A stretch of DNA of 64,000 nucleotides from Mycolicibacterium moriokaense (GCF_010726085.1 NZ_AP022560.1:4092001-4156000), one strand, 5' to 3'. Shown: positions 36,609 through 46,190, numbered from the stretch's first letter. Notes: generated by a model from the letters alone, not told the origin. Translations and numbers: made by a program.

Positions 36609-37583
36609 TCACTGGGTGGCGAGGATGGCGCGGGCTCGCTCGGTGTCGGCGCCCATCGCCGTGACCAGGTCCTCGACCTTGGCGAACTTCTCCTGACCGC
36701 GGATGCGCGCGACGAAATCGACGGCCACATGCTGGCCGTAGAGGTCTGCCGACGTATCGAGCACGAACGCCTCGACGGTGCGGGTCCGCCCCGAGAACGT
36801 CGGATTGGTACCCACCGACACCGCCGCCTGATAGCGCTCACCTGGGACGACGCTTCCCGCGATGGGTCCGTGGCCGAGCACGGTGAACCAGGCCGCGTAG
36901 ACGCCGTCGGCGGGGATGGCCGAGTACATCGGCGGGGCGACGTTGGCGGTCGGGAAGCCCAGCACCTTGCCGCGCCCGTCGCCGCGGACCACCACACCCT
37001 CGACGCGGTGGGGACGCCCGAGAGCCTCACTGGCGGCGACGACGTCGCCGGCGTCGACGCACGAGCGGATGTATGTCGACGAGAACGTGACGGTCTCGTC
37101 GCGGTGGTGTTCGGAAACCAACGTCATGCCCTCGACGGCGAAGCCGAACCGCTCGCCCGCTTTGCGCAGCAGGTTGACGTTGCCCTGGGCCTTCTTGCCG
37201 AACGTGAAGTTCTCGCCCACCACGACCTCGACGACGTGCAAGCGCTCGACCAGCAGTTCATGGATGTAGCGCTCGGGCGTCAGCTTCATGAAATCCGGGG
37301 TGAACGGCATGACCAGGAACACGTCGATGCCCATTTCCTCGACCAGTTCGGCGCGCCGCGCCAGCGTCGTCAGCTGGGCCGGATGGCTGCCGGGGAAGAC
37401 GACCTCCATGGGATGCGGATCAAAGGTCATCAACACCGTCGGCACGCCGCGCGACCGGCCCGCCTTCACCGCGTGATTGATCAGCTCCTGATGGCCCCGG
37501 TGCACCCCGTCGAACACGCCGATGGTGACCACACATCGGCCCCAGTCCGTCGGGATCTCGTCTTGTCCCCGCCAGCGCTGCAC
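36609..37583 (-). CDS. ribF: Bifunctional riboflavin kinase/FAD synthetase
   Basis: RibF phosphorylates riboflavin to FMN and adenylates it to FAD. The 324-residue protein has an N-terminal adenylyltransferase domain with TIGVFDGVHRGHQELI (HxGH type) and ENFTFGKKAQGN, and a C-terminal flavokinase domain with GRGKVLGFPTANVAPP and GVYAAWF, GTNPTF. Start is GTG at 37583. It ends 2 bases before inverted repeat E. The divergent metalloregulator gene starts 79 bases upstream. Confidence 0.97.
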   Translation of the reverse strand: MQRWRGQDEIPTDWGRCVVTIGVFDGVHRGHQELINHAVKAGRSRGVPTVLMTFDPHPMEVVFPGSHPAQLTTLARRAELVEEMGIDVFLVMPFTPDFMKLTPERYIHELLVERLHVVEVVVGENFTFGKKAQGNVNLLRKAGERFGFAVEGMTLVSEHHRDETVTFSSTYIRSCVDAGDVVAASEALGRPHRVEGVVVRGDGRGKVLGFPTANVAPPMYSAIPADGVYAAWFTVLGHGPIAGSVVPGERYQAAVSVGTNPTFSGRTRTVEAFVLDTSADLYGQHVAVDFVARIRGQEKFAKVEDLVTAMGADTERARAILATQ

Positions 37584-37662
37584 AGCGCAAGCCTACGGCG
37601 CGCCCGCCCCGCCGGTTCGGCTAGATCACCACATCAGGCGACAACTGCCTAGACTTTGTCCT

Positions 37663-38367
37663 GTGACTCCGAACGGTAACCCGCGCGACCTGACGATGGT
37701 CGCCCAGGATTACCTCAAAGTCATCTGGACCGCGCAGGAGTGGTCGCACGAGAAGGTCAGCACCAAGATGCTGGCCGAGCGGATCGGAGTGTCCGCGAGC
37801 ACCGCGTCGGAGTCCATCCGCAAGCTGGCCGACCAGGGACTCGTCGATCACGAGAAGTACGGCGCCGTGACGCTGACGGCCGCGGGCCGCGCCGCCGCGC
37901 TCGCGATGGTGCGCAGGCACCGGTTGATGGAGACCTTCCTCGTCCGCGAGCTCGGCTACAGCTGGGACGAGGTGCACGACGAGGCCGAGGTGCTCGAGCA
38001 CGCCGTGTCCGACACCATGCTGGACCGCATCGACGCCAAGCTCGGCCACCCGACCCGCGACCCGCACGGCGACCCGATTCCCGCCGCCGACGGCCACGTG
38101 CCGACCCCCGATGCACGTCAGCTGTCGATCTGCCGTGACGGCGACACCGGAGTCGTCGCCCGGATCTCGGACGCCGATCCGGAGATGTTGCGGTACTTCG
38201 ACAGCGTCGGCATCAGCCTGGACTCGCGGCTGATGGTGCTGGCTCGTCGCGACTTCGCAGGCATGATCTCCGTCGCCGTCAAGCCCGCCGGTTCGGGCGA
38301 GCACGAAAAGGGCACCACGGTAGAGCTGGGAAGCCCTGCCGCAGAAGCGATCTGGGTCGTCAGCTAG
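37663..38367 (+). CDS. sirR: DtxR/MntR-family metal-dependent regulator (SirR-like)
   Basis: A 234-residue iron/manganese-dependent repressor. An N-terminal winged helix (DLTMVAQDYLKVIWTAQEW, then MLAERIGVSASTASESIRKL) is followed by the dimerisation/metal domain (RRHRLMETFLVRELGYSWDE, EAEVLEHAVSD) and an FeoA/SH3-like C-terminal domain. Rv2788 (SirR) occupies this place in M. tuberculosis; MntR-like manganese control is likely but not shown. The start is GTG at 37663; a longer ORF to 37522 runs into the ribF start. Regulon not known from this sequence. Confidence 0.9.
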   Translation: MTPNGNPRDLTMVAQDYLKVIWTAQEWSHEKVSTKMLAERIGVSASTASESIRKLADQGLVDHEKYGAVTLTAAGRAAALAMVRRHRLMETFLVRELGYSWDEVHDEAEVLEHAVSDTMLDRIDAKLGHPTRDPHGDPIPAADGHVPTPDARQLSICRDGDTGVVARISDADPEMLRYFDSVGISLDSRLMVLARRDFAGMISVAVKPAGSGEHEKGTTVELGSPAAEAIWVVS

Positions 38368-38371
38368 ACGC

Positions 38372-39253
38372 TTACAGCGTCGCTGGTCGCAGCACGACGA
38401 CCGATCGCGTGCGTGCCGCTTCGTCACGCAACAATGCGATCACCTGCCCGTCGGGCGCCGTCGCCGCGTAGGTCCCGTCGATGCCGGCCGGTTGCAGTGC
38501 CCTGCCGTGCCGGGCGTCCTCGGCCTCCTCGGCGCTGAGGTCGCGGCGCGCGAACGTGAGCAGACACGCCTCGTCGAGCGAATGGGAAAGACGCGGCTGC
38601 TCGGCCATCTCGTCGAGGAGTACCGCCTGATCCAGCCCGAAGTTTCCGACGCGGGTGCGTCGCAGCGCGGTGAGGTGTCCACCGACCGCGAGCGCGTCGC
38701 CGACATCGCGGGCCAGGGCGCGGATGTACGTCCCACTGGAACAGTCGACCTCGACTTCGACGTCGATCAGGTCGCCGTCGCGTCGCACGTCGAGCACGTC
38801 GAACCGGTCGATGCGGACCCTGCGCGGCTCGAGTTCGACGGTCTGTCCTTCGCGCGTCAGCTTGTAGGCGCGCTGGCCGCCGACCTTGATGGCGCTGACG
38901 GCCGACGGGATCTGGTCGATCTCGCCGCGCAGCGCGGCCACCGCCTCCTGGATCTGCGCCTCGGTCACATGGGCGGCCGAAACCGTTTGCAGCACTTCGC
39001 CTTCGGCGTCCTCGGTGGACGTGGTCTGGCCCAGCCGGATCGTTGCGGCGTACGACTTGTCGGTTGCGGTCAACATGCCGAGGATCTTGGTGGCACGGTC
39101 GATGCCGACGACAAGGACTCCGGTGGCCATCGGGTCGAGAGTGCCTGCGTGCCCGACCTTTCGGGTGCCGAAGATGCGCCTGCAGCGGCCGACGACGTCA
39201 TGACTGGTCATGCCCGCCGGCTTGTCGACGATGACGAGTCCGGCTTCGGTCAT
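38372..39253 (-). CDS. truB: tRNA pseudouridine-55 synthase TruB
   Basis: TruB isomerises U55 in the T-loop of tRNAs. The 293-residue protein shows [16 protein letters not shown] and the catalytic loop [15 protein letters not shown] with Asp near residue 40, then [30 protein letters not shown] and [15 protein letters not shown]-terminal extension is present. It is convergent with sirR (4 bases between stops) and follows pptT by 10 bases. Confidence 0.97.
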   Translation of the reverse strand: MTEAGLVIVDKPAGMTSHDVVGRCRRIFGTRKVGHAGTLDPMATGVLVVGIDRATKILGMLTATDKSYAATIRLGQTTSTEDAEGEVLQTVSAAHVTEAQIQEAVAALRGEIDQIPSAVSAIKVGGQRAYKLTREGQTVELEPRRVRIDRFDVLDVRRDGDLIDVEVEVDCSSGTYIRALARDVGDALAVGGHLTALRRTRVGNFGLDQAVLLDEMAEQPRLSHSLDEACLLTFARRDLSAEEAEDARHGRALQPAGIDGTYAATAPDGQVIALLRDEAARTRSVVVLRPATL

Positions 39254-39263
39254 AGCACGATGG

Positions 39264-39944
39264 TCATAGCACTATCGCCGTGAGCGCCAACCCGTCGCGC
39301 ACCGACCAGCGGCCCTGCAGCGTCTCCAGCGGTGGACCCGAAAGGGCTGCGGGATCGATCAGGATCCGTGACTCGAAACCACCCGAGGTGCCGCTGTCGT
39401 CGACGTCGAACGTGATGTGCGCGTCCTCGAATCCCAGCCAACGCTTCGTCAGCGGAAACCACGCCTTGTAGGTGGCCTCCTTCGCGCAGAACAGGATTCG
39501 ATCCCAGTGCAGTCCGTGCGGCAGCGCGCGCAGTTCGGAGCGCTCCCTCGGCAGGCTGACGGCCTCGAGGACTCCGTTCGGGAGGACGTCGTGCGGCTCG
39601 GCGTCGATGCCCACCGAACGAACCTCGTCGTGTCGGCCCACGGCCGCGCCGCGAAAACCCTCGCAGTGGGTGAGGCTGCCGACGATGCCGTCGGGCCAAC
39701 ACGGTTCGCCCTTCTCCCCCTTGAGAATCGGCACCGGAGCGACACCCAGTTCGGACAGCGCCTCGCGTGCGCAGTAGCGCACGGTGATGAACTCGTTGCG
39801 CCGCTTGGCCACCGACTTGGCGATCAGCGGCTCTTCTTCTGGCAGCGGCTTGAGTTCCGGTGGGTCCGCGTACATCTCGGCGGCGGCGAGCGCCTCCGCG
39901 TCACCGGGCAGCACGCCCGACAGCAGGGTGGCCATGACCGTCAT
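39264..39944 (-). CDS. pptT: 4'-phosphopantetheinyl transferase PptT
   Basis: PptT moves the phosphopantetheine arm of CoA to acyl- and peptidyl-carrier domains of polyketide synthases, NRPSs and mycolate enzymes; it is essential in mycobacteria. The 226-residue protein has the Sfp-type motifs [10 protein letters not shown] (Mg and CoA site) and [15 protein letters not shown] (KEAxYK). The ATG at 39944 overlaps the pptH stop (ATGA); the ORF extension to 40103 lies in pptH. Tight coupling to pptH, which removes the same group, is the notable context. Confidence 0.96.
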   Translation of the reverse strand: MTVMATLLSGVLPGDAEALAAAEMYADPPELKPLPEEEPLIAKSVAKRRNEFITVRYCAREALSELGVAPVPILKGEKGEPCWPDGIVGSLTHCEGFRGAAVGRHDEVRSVGIDAEPHDVLPNGVLEAVSLPRERSELRALPHGLHWDRILFCAKEATYKAWFPLTKRWLGFEDAHITFDVDDSGTSGGFESRILIDPAALSGPPLETLQGRWSVRDGLALTAIVL

Positions 39945-40891
39945 GGCTGCCTGGCCTTGATCCGCTCCTGCACCTTCTGGGCGTGGTCGCGCATCTCCTG
40001 GGTGATCTCGAAGTGCCCGCCGAACTCGTTGAGATACCCGGGCGCGTACTTCGGATCCGGCAGCACCTGACGGAGCCACCGATAGGGCTTGCGGCGGCGC
40101 CATTCCCGCGGATAGCCGACGGAGACCTCTTCGTGGCGTACCCCGTCATACCAGGTGGTGCGCGGGATGTGCAGGTGCCCGTACACCGAGCACACCGCGT
40201 TGTAGCGGGTGTGCCAGTCGGCGGTGGCCGTCGTGCCGCACCACAGCGAGAACTCGGGATAGAACATCGCCTCGCAGGGTTCGCGCACCAGCGGGAAATG
40301 GTTCACCAAGACGGTCGGCGTCATCCAGTCGAGGTCCTCGAGCCGCTTGCGCGTGGAGGCTACTCGATCGCGGCACCACGCATCGCGGGTGGCGTAGGGT
40401 TCGGGCGACAGTAGGAACTCGTCGGTGCCTACGACGTTGCGCTCACGGGCGATGGCCAGACCCTCCGCCTTGGTCGTCGCCCCCTGCGGCAAGAACGTGT
40501 AGTCGTACAGCAGGAACATCGGCACGATGGTCGCCGGACCGCCCTCTTCGGTCCACACCGGAAACGGGTGCTCCGGGGTGATGATGCCCATCTCGTCGCA
40601 GATGTTGACGAGATAGTCGTAGCGGGCCTTGCCGAAGATCTGCATCGGATCGCGGTTGGTGGTCCATAGCTCGTGGTTACCGGGCACCCAGATCACCTTC
40701 GCGAAGCGTTTCCGCAGCAGGTCCAGTGCCCAGTGGATCTCGTCGGTGCGCTCGCCGACGTCGCCGGCGACGATCAGCCAGTCGTCGGGGGTGGACGGGT
40801 AGAGCGACTCGGTGACGGGCTTGTTGCCCGTGTGACCGGTGTGCAGGTCGCTGATCGCCCAGAGGGTGGGCTGCCGGCCATCACGTGTCAC
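39941..40891 (-). CDS. pptH: Metallophosphoesterase, PptH-like phosphopantetheinyl hydrolase
   Basis: A 316-residue dinuclear-metal phosphoesterase with SDLHTGHTG, GDVGERTD, PGNHELW, VNHFPLVRE and YGHLHIPRT, a complete calcineurin-like set. It is the orthologue, by synteny and family, of Rv2795c (PptH), which hydrolyses the phosphopantetheine-carrier bond and so opposes PptT; that function comes from the literature. I chose the GTG at 40891 (VTRDGRQPTLWAISDLH). The frame is open to 41077, but those extra residues look non-homologous. It is followed by pptT with an ATGA overlap. Confidence 0.9.
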   Translation of the reverse strand: MTRDGRQPTLWAISDLHTGHTGNKPVTESLYPSTPDDWLIVAGDVGERTDEIHWALDLLRKRFAKVIWVPGNHELWTTNRDPMQIFGKARYDYLVNICDEMGIITPEHPFPVWTEEGGPATIVPMFLLYDYTFLPQGATTKAEGLAIARERNVVGTDEFLLSPEPYATRDAWCRDRVASTRKRLEDLDWMTPTVLVNHFPLVREPCEAMFYPEFSLWCGTTATADWHTRYNAVCSVYGHLHIPRTTWYDGVRHEEVSVGYPREWRRRKPYRWLRQVLPDPKYAPGYLNEFGGHFEITQEMRDHAQKVQERIKARQP

Positions 40892-41046
40892 AGCCCTCCA
40901 GCCTACGTGCGGGTAGGGAACCTCTCGCACTCCAACTAGAACAGGTTCTCGCTTCTGCCTCGGGCACTCCGTCGGGGCCGCTACACTCCCCGGGCAGGGT
41001 CGGTCCCGATGACGGCGGCCACGCCGCCACGACACTAAGGGGTGGA

Positions 41047-41640
41047 ATGGTCGCCAAGCTGCGCGTTCTCGCAGCATTGTGTGCGCTGGTCGCGGCGGTG
41101 GTCGTGGTGGGCCAGTCCAATACGGGCGGCCCCCTGCAGGTGCGCGCCGCCGACATTCCGATGACCAACGTCACAACCAGCATCAAGTACCCGGTCGTCG
41201 AGACCGTCGATCCGGACCCGTTCAATCCGTGCCGCGACATTCCGCTCGATGCCGTCGGGGCGCTGGGCCTCGCGTTCACGCCGCCGTCGCCCGAGGAGGG
41301 GCTGCGGTGCAAGTACGACGCAGGCAACTATCAGATGACCATCGAGGCGTTCGTGTGGAAGAAGTTCGAGGAGAGCCTGCCCGCCGACGCCGTCCAGCTC
41401 GACATCGACGGTCACCGCGCCGCGCAGTGGTGGGTGATGAAGCCGACCGACTGGAACAACCGGTGGTGGATCACCTGCGCGATGGCGTTCGACACCAGCT
41501 ACGGCATGATCCAGCAGACGCTGTTCTACTCGCCGATCTACTCCAACCCGGCACCCGACTGCATGCAGACCAACCTGCAGCGCGCCCACGACCTGATCCC
41601 CTATTACAAGTTCCAGGGCGACCACGACACTAGTCAGTGA
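41047..41640 (+). CDS. Secreted protein, DUF3558-like
   Basis: A 197-residue exported protein. A basic N-terminus and hydrophobic stretch (VLAALCALVAAVVVVGQ) form a signal peptide or anchor. The mature part begins near FNPCRDIPLDAVGALGL and has paired cysteines (NPCRD, LRCKYD, TCAMA, PDCMQ), the pattern of mycobacterial DUF3558/LppV-type proteins; family name is from memory and the match is partial. A GGGGTGGA site precedes the ATG at 41047. The stop overlaps the convergent DUF7064-like gene by 11 bases. Role unknown; cell-envelope location inferred. Confidence 0.75.
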   Translation: MVAKLRVLAALCALVAAVVVVGQSNTGGPLQVRAADIPMTNVTTSIKYPVVETVDPDPFNPCRDIPLDAVGALGLAFTPPSPEEGLRCKYDAGNYQMTIEAFVWKKFEESLPADAVQLDIDGHRAAQWWVMKPTDWNNRWWITCAMAFDTSYGMIQQTLFYSPIYSNPAPDCMQTNLQRAHDLIPYYKFQGDHDTSQ

Positions 41641-42700
41641 TCTTGTCCATCGGGCTCGACCGTTCGAGCATGCCGATGGCCTCGTCACCGTCCCACCGGT
41701 AGCGCACGCCGGCCTGCTGCAGTGCCGGAAACGTCCAGTTGGCCATCTTCTCGAGCATCTCCGCGGGGACCTCGCTGGGATCGGTGATGTCGTGGGTCGA
41801 CAGCACCGTCTCACCCTCGATTTCCACTGTGCCGCTTTCCGTCTCGAGCACGACCGAGACATCCTCGCCGCGCGGCCGCAGTTGCCGCAGCCACGGCGCC
41901 GCCACCACGCGGGCGGGGATCAGGTTGCCGTTGCCCTTTTCGCCGAGATAGACGTACCCCTCGTTGAACGCCGGCTCGCCGTCGGGCCGCGGTGGATAGG
42001 CGATGTAGCCGAACGCCCGCCCGTCCGGGAACAGCGCCGACTGCCAGCAATGCCCCCAGAAGCCCTCGAGCCTGCGCACGCCCTGCCGTCGGATCCGCAG
42101 GCCGGTTCCGCTGAAATCGTGTTGCTTCCCTGCAACGCGCACCGAGCCCGCCGCCCGGAACAGCTGCTCGTAGCGCGGCCCGCCCATCAGGTCACCCACG
42201 ATCGACGTCTTCAGCTGCTCGTCCGCGTCGGCCTGCAGCGCGCCCTGCACCCACGGCGGCACCGCCATCTTCGCCTCGACCTCGAATCGCAGGTCCAGCT
42301 TCGGCCCGTCCTTGCGCCCCGCGATCAGATCGGTCGACGACGTCACAACGGCCTGCCCGTCGTACGTCATCGTCCACACGTCGAACGGTTCGATACACGT
42401 GAATGCGAGCGGACCAGCGCCCAGCACGGTCGGCCTGCCGTCCGGACCGGTCGGTGGCAGGCTGGTGCCCTCGTCGCGCAGCCGGTACACACGTCCGTCG
42501 GCGAAGGCGACGTTGACCTGGACCCCGTGTGCCTCCCAGTTCGCGGCGACGGCCTCGATTCCGATGCGCGGCAACCCGACCTCACCGCGGTCGTCGAGGA
42601 CCCAGAAGCTCACCGAATCCCGCATCTCCGGGTTATCCGGCCGCTCGGCGAACATGTATTCACGCTGCGGGTCGATTCCACCGGTCAGGTCAATCGGCAT
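41630..42700 (-). CDS. DUF7064/7065-like protein, partner of sulfotransferase
   Basis: A 356-residue soluble protein (MPIDLTGGIDPQREYMFAER) with a beta-rich look and many aromatic residues, for example GFWGHCWQSALFPDG and FGYIAYPPR. I recall it as similar to the DUF7064/DUF7065 family found with lipid- or sterol-related genes in actinobacteria, with no proven activity. Its ATG at 42700 overlaps the sulfotransferase end by 11 bases, so the two are translated together and may act on the same substrate. Convergent with the secreted protein, overlapping by 11 bases. Not an obvious enzyme. Confidence 0.7.
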   Translation of the reverse strand: MPIDLTGGIDPQREYMFAERPDNPEMRDSVSFWVLDDRGEVGLPRIGIEAVAANWEAHGVQVNVAFADGRVYRLRDEGTSLPPTGPDGRPTVLGAGPLAFTCIEPFDVWTMTYDGQAVVTSSTDLIAGRKDGPKLDLRFEVEAKMAVPPWVQGALQADADEQLKTSIVGDLMGGPRYEQLFRAAGSVRVAGKQHDFSGTGLRIRRQGVRRLEGFWGHCWQSALFPDGRAFGYIAYPPRPDGEPAFNEGYVYLGEKGNGNLIPARVVAAPWLRQLRPRGEDVSVVLETESGTVEIEGETVLSTHDITDPSEVPAEMLEKMANWTFPALQQAGVRYRWDGDEAIGMLERSSPMDKITD

Positions 42701-43823
42701 GCGAGGCTCCCAGGAAGGTGTTGACGTAGGCGGCGAACCGCGGCCGAATTGCGTTGAGGTCCAAGCCGAATACCTCGGGGTCGGCCTTCGGATGCGGCTC
42801 CCGGTTCTCGGCGTTCTGGGTCCACCAGGCGCGCATGCCATCCTCGAACTCATCGGTCACCGGCTCGCCCAGCCAGGCGTACAGCCGACACACCTCGCCT
42901 ATCGGGTCATGCTGCATCGCGCGAAAGTCGATGTCGTAGAAGCGATCATCGGCACCGGCCGCCCGAAACTTCAGTACCCGGTCCATGCCCGTCGACCATT
43001 GCCTGACGTTGAGATCACCGAGGTAGGAATGGTCGACGTCGTCGCTGAATCCCCCGACGATGTCGGCGTACACGTCGACGACCGAGAGCATCACGTCGGT
43101 CGGGTCGCGGTGCGTCATCACGAAACGGGCGTCTGGGAACACCCGGTCGAGGTAGTCGAGGGATATCACGTGCGCAGGCGACTTCAGCCGCCACGGTCGC
43201 CTCGGCTCACCCCACTGCAGCAGCTTCAGCACGCGCCGCTCGTAGCGGTAGGTGGAGGTGAAGTCGGCGCGTTCGAGCAGCCAGTCGGAGTAGGACGGAA
43301 TCTGCGCGAACGCCTGGAACATCTGCGATGTGAAGTCGAGCGCCATCAGGTCGAGGCATTCCATCGGCCCCTGAACGTCGTTGGGTACATGATGGCGGGT
43401 CCCGACGGTGACCGGCCGCTGATCGGGCGGGATCCTCGGATCCTCGCCGCGCACCGTCGAGGGCGGCGGGCACGGGCGCGTGGATTCCCAGCTGCGCAGG
43501 TAACGGATGTGCGGATCGCGGGCCAGCAGGAACGACAGCGCGGTCGATCCGGTGCGGGGCAGGCCGAGGCCGAACAGCGGCGCGTCGATCGGCTCGTCGT
43601 CGATCTCGGGATGCCTGCGGTACCAGTCCTCGACCTGCAGGCGCTGGCACAGATGCAGACCTAGACGGTCGTAGATGAACGCCTCGCCCCTGGCGTTCAG
43701 TCGCGCCTCGTCGCGCAGGGCACGCGCCAGGATCTCCAGGCCCTCGCGAAACGAATCGTCGCCGAAGTCGTTCAGCCCGGTGCGCTCGACGGCGGCGGCC
43801 ATCAGCTCGTCCGGTGATGCCAC
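42690..43823 (-). CDS. Sulfotransferase family protein
   Basis: A 377-residue P-loop protein of the mycobacterial sulfotransferase (Stf-like) family, transferring sulfate from PAPS to an alcohol on a small molecule or lipid. The 5'-phosphosulfate loop is LGLPRTGSTALSFLL near residue 87 and the 3'-phosphate region includes RFVMTHRDPTDVMLS near residue 250; WRLKSPAHV is a further family block. Start is GTG at 43823. It heads a two-gene operon with the DUF7064-like gene and is divergent from tetR across a perfect palindrome, the likely operator. Confidence 0.82.
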   Translation of the reverse strand: MASPDELMAAAVERTGLNDFGDDSFREGLEILARALRDEARLNARGEAFIYDRLGLHLCQRLQVEDWYRRHPEIDDEPIDAPLFGLGLPRTGSTALSFLLARDPHIRYLRSWESTRPCPPPSTVRGEDPRIPPDQRPVTVGTRHHVPNDVQGPMECLDLMALDFTSQMFQAFAQIPSYSDWLLERADFTSTYRYERRVLKLLQWGEPRRPWRLKSPAHVISLDYLDRVFPDARFVMTHRDPTDVMLSVVDVYADIVGGFSDDVDHSYLGDLNVRQWSTGMDRVLKFRAAGADDRFYDIDFRAMQHDPIGEVCRLYAWLGEPVTDEFEDGMRAWWTQNAENREPHPKADPEVFGLDLNAIRPRFAAYVNTFLGASHAD

Positions 43824-43859
43824 GCCGCACTCCCCGATCGTCGAGAGCCCCGATTTGAT

Positions 43860-43873
43860 GACAGTATACTGTC
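43860..43873. promoter_or_regulatory. Perfect palindromic operator between sulfotransferase and TetR genes
   Basis: GACAGTATACTGTC is a 14-base perfect palindrome, 36 bases from the sulfotransferase GTG and 6 bases before the tetR ATG. Placement suggests that TetR binding would control both the divergent sulfotransferase operon and its own operon. Sequence is clear; the binding is inferred. Confidence 0.75.
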
Positions 43874-43879
43874 GCGATT

Positions 43880-44497
43880 ATGGGGGAGGCGTCAATAGCG
43901 AATCGACGGACGTACGACAACCGCGCGCGTCGGCAGAAGGCGGCCCAGACCAGGGAACGCATCGTCACGGCGGGCAGCGAGTTGGTGCAGTCCTTTGATT
44001 CCTGGAACTGGCGGGACCTGACGTTCAAGGCGGTGGCCGAGCGCGCCGGCGTCGGCGAGCGGACCGTGTACCGGCACTTCCCCACCGAACGGCACCTGCA
44101 CGACGCGGTCATGCAGCGGCTGGAGTCCGAGGCGGGTGTGTCCTACGAGGACGTCGACCTGACCAACATCGGCGACGTCACCGCCCGTGTATTCGCTGCA
44201 CTGCAACGGTTCTCGGTGCACGCATCCGTCGAAACGACGCAGGACCCGACCTTCGTCGGCGTCGAGGCGCGCCGACGGGATGCGCTGATGCGGGCGGTGT
44301 CGGCGGCCGCCCCCCACTGGTCGGCCACGCAACAGCGGGCGGCTGCGGGCCTGCTCGACGCGCTCTGGCACGTGCCCACCTACGAACGACTGGTCGGGGT
44401 GTGGGGCGTCGACGGCGCCGCCGCGACCCGCGCGATCGACTGGCTGATGACACAGGTCGTCACGGCAATCACCGACGACAACCCACCACCTGCGTAG
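43880..44497 (+). CDS. TetR/AcrR-family transcriptional regulator
   Basis: A 205-residue regulator. The N-terminal HTH reads TRERIVTAGSELVQ, LTFKAVAERAGVGERTVYRHFPTERHL (residues about 27-75), the standard TetR pattern; the rest is the ligand-binding domain. The ATG at 43880 is followed by a 14-base palindrome 6 bases upstream, so autoregulation is likely. The next gene, a CocE-type hydrolase, starts 10 bases after its stop. Ligand unknown; hydrophobic or lipid ligands are common. Confidence 0.9.
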   Translation: MGEASIANRRTYDNRARRQKAAQTRERIVTAGSELVQSFDSWNWRDLTFKAVAERAGVGERTVYRHFPTERHLHDAVMQRLESEAGVSYEDVDLTNIGDVTARVFAALQRFSVHASVETTQDPTFVGVEARRRDALMRAVSAAAPHWSATQQRAAAGLLDALWHVPTYERLVGVWGVDGAAATRAIDWLMTQVVTAITDDNPPPA

Positions 44498-44507
44498 CCT
44501 GTGTGAC

Positions 44508-46190
44508 GTGACCGCCGTATCCGATTCCACGACTGCATCGCCGGCCGCGGGAAAGTTCAAGACGTTCACCGGCCGGACGTTGAGCAGAGTTCTGCACCTA
44601 CCACCCCGAACGTGCGACTACACCGTGCACCCCGTGCGGGTACCGATGCGCGACGGTGTCGAATTGCTCGCCGACCACTATGCGCCGACGACCGCCACCC
44701 CGGCGGGAACGCTGTTGGTGCGCTGCCCGTACGGCCGGGGTTTCCCCTTCAACACGGTTTTCGCCGGCGTGTACGCCGCACGCGGCTACCACGTCGTATT
44801 CCAAAGCGTGCGTGGCACATTCGGCTCCGGCGGCAAGTTCGAGCCAATGGCCAACGAGGTCGCCGACGGCGCGGACACCGTCGACTGGTTGCGCAACCAG
44901 CCGTGGTTCACCGGCTCCTTCGCGACCATCGGTCTGTCGTACCTCGGCTTCACTCAGTGGGCCCTGCTCACCGACCCGCCGCCGGAGATGAAGGCCGCCG
45001 TCATCACGGTCGGTCCGCACGATGTCAGCGGCCCCCGCTGGGGCACCGGCTCCTTCGGGCTCAACGACTTCCTCGGCTGGAGTGACCTCGTTGCCCACCA
45101 GGAGGATCCTCGGCTGCTCGGCGTGATCCACCAGCTGCGCGCACGGCGTGCGCTGGCGCGCGCCACCAAGGGGCTCCCCACGGCGGATGCCGGGCGCGCG
45201 CTGCTGGGCGACCGCGCACCGTGGTGGGAGGAGTGGCTGAACCATCCCGAGGCCGACGACCCGTACTGGGAATCCCGGCATCTCCGGGATGCGCTGAAGC
45301 GCACCGACATCCCGGTGCTGTTGGTCGGCGGCTGGCAGGACCTGTTCCTGGAGCAGACGCTGGCGCAGTACGACGCGCTCAAGCGCCGCGGCGTCGACGT
45401 CGCGGTCACCATCGGCGCGTGGACCCACACGCATGTCATGTACAAGGGCGCGCCGAGGGTGATCCGCGAATCGCTCGACTGGCTCGGCGCCCACCTCGGC
45501 GGTCAGGGCACGTCGCGCAGCCCGGTGCGTGTCGAGATCAAGGGGAAGGGCTGGATCGACCTGCCTGAGTGGCCGCCGGCGATGCCCGAACGCGTGCTCT
45601 ACCTGCAGCCCACCGGCCGGCTGGGCGACGCGGCTCCGCCGGACACGGCGCCCCCGAGCCGGTTCACCTACAACCCCGTGGACCCGACGCCGACGATCGG
45701 CGGCCGGCTGCTCGCCCCGGAAGCCGGCTATCGCAAGGACGACAAACTGGCCGAACGGCCCGACGTGCTGTGCTTCACCGGCGACCGGCTGCCGACCGAT
45801 CTGTACGTCGTCGGCACCCCGGTGATCGAGCTGTCCCATTCGTGTGACAACCCGTATCACGATCTGTTCGTGCGCATCAGCGAAGTGGACGCCAAGGGCG
45901 TGTCCCGCAACGTGAGCGACGGATACCGCCGCAGCCCAACGACTTCGGCTGGTACTGACACCGTTCGCATCGAACTCGACCCGACCGCGCACCGATTCCG
46001 CGCCGGCTCGCGCATCCGGGTCCTGGTCGCCGGGGGCTCACATCCGCGGTTCGTGCGTAACCTCGGCACCGCCGAACCGATGGCCACCGGCCGTGAGCTG
46101 ATGGTGTCGACGCACACGGTGCACCTCGGGGACGGCGGCGTATCGCGGCTCGTGCTGCCCGCGGGCCCGGAGCCGCCTTCCGGTCGCTGA
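44508..46190 (+). CDS. CocE/NonD (X-Pro dipeptidyl-peptidase S15) family hydrolase
   Basis: A 560-residue serine hydrolase. It has an N-terminal alpha/beta domain with MRDGVELLADHYAP, PWFTGSFATIGLSYLGFTQW (GxSYxG nucleophile, near residue 145), TIGAWTHTH and a C-terminal beta jelly-roll domain (VIELSHSCDNPYHDLFVRIS; RIRVLVAGGSHPRFVRN). It hydrolyses ester or amide bonds of an unknown substrate. The start is GTG at 44508, 10 bases after tetR. Homologue of Rv2800. No signal peptide seen. Confidence 0.88.
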   Translation: MTAVSDSTTASPAAGKFKTFTGRTLSRVLHLPPRTCDYTVHPVRVPMRDGVELLADHYAPTTATPAGTLLVRCPYGRGFPFNTVFAGVYAARGYHVVFQSVRGTFGSGGKFEPMANEVADGADTVDWLRNQPWFTGSFATIGLSYLGFTQWALLTDPPPEMKAAVITVGPHDVSGPRWGTGSFGLNDFLGWSDLVAHQEDPRLLGVIHQLRARRALARATKGLPTADAGRALLGDRAPWWEEWLNHPEADDPYWESRHLRDALKRTDIPVLLVGGWQDLFLEQTLAQYDALKRRGVDVAVTIGAWTHTHVMYKGAPRVIRESLDWLGAHLGGQGTSRSPVRVEIKGKGWIDLPEWPPAMPERVLYLQPTGRLGDAAPPDTAPPSRFTYNPVDPTPTIGGRLLAPEAGYRKDDKLAERPDVLCFTGDRLPTDLYVVGTPVIELSHSCDNPYHDLFVRISEVDAKGVSRNVSDGYRRSPTTSAGTDTVRIELDPTAHRFRAGSRIRVLVAGGSHPRFVRNLGTAEPMATGRELMVSTHTVHLGDGGVSRLVLPAGPEPPSGR

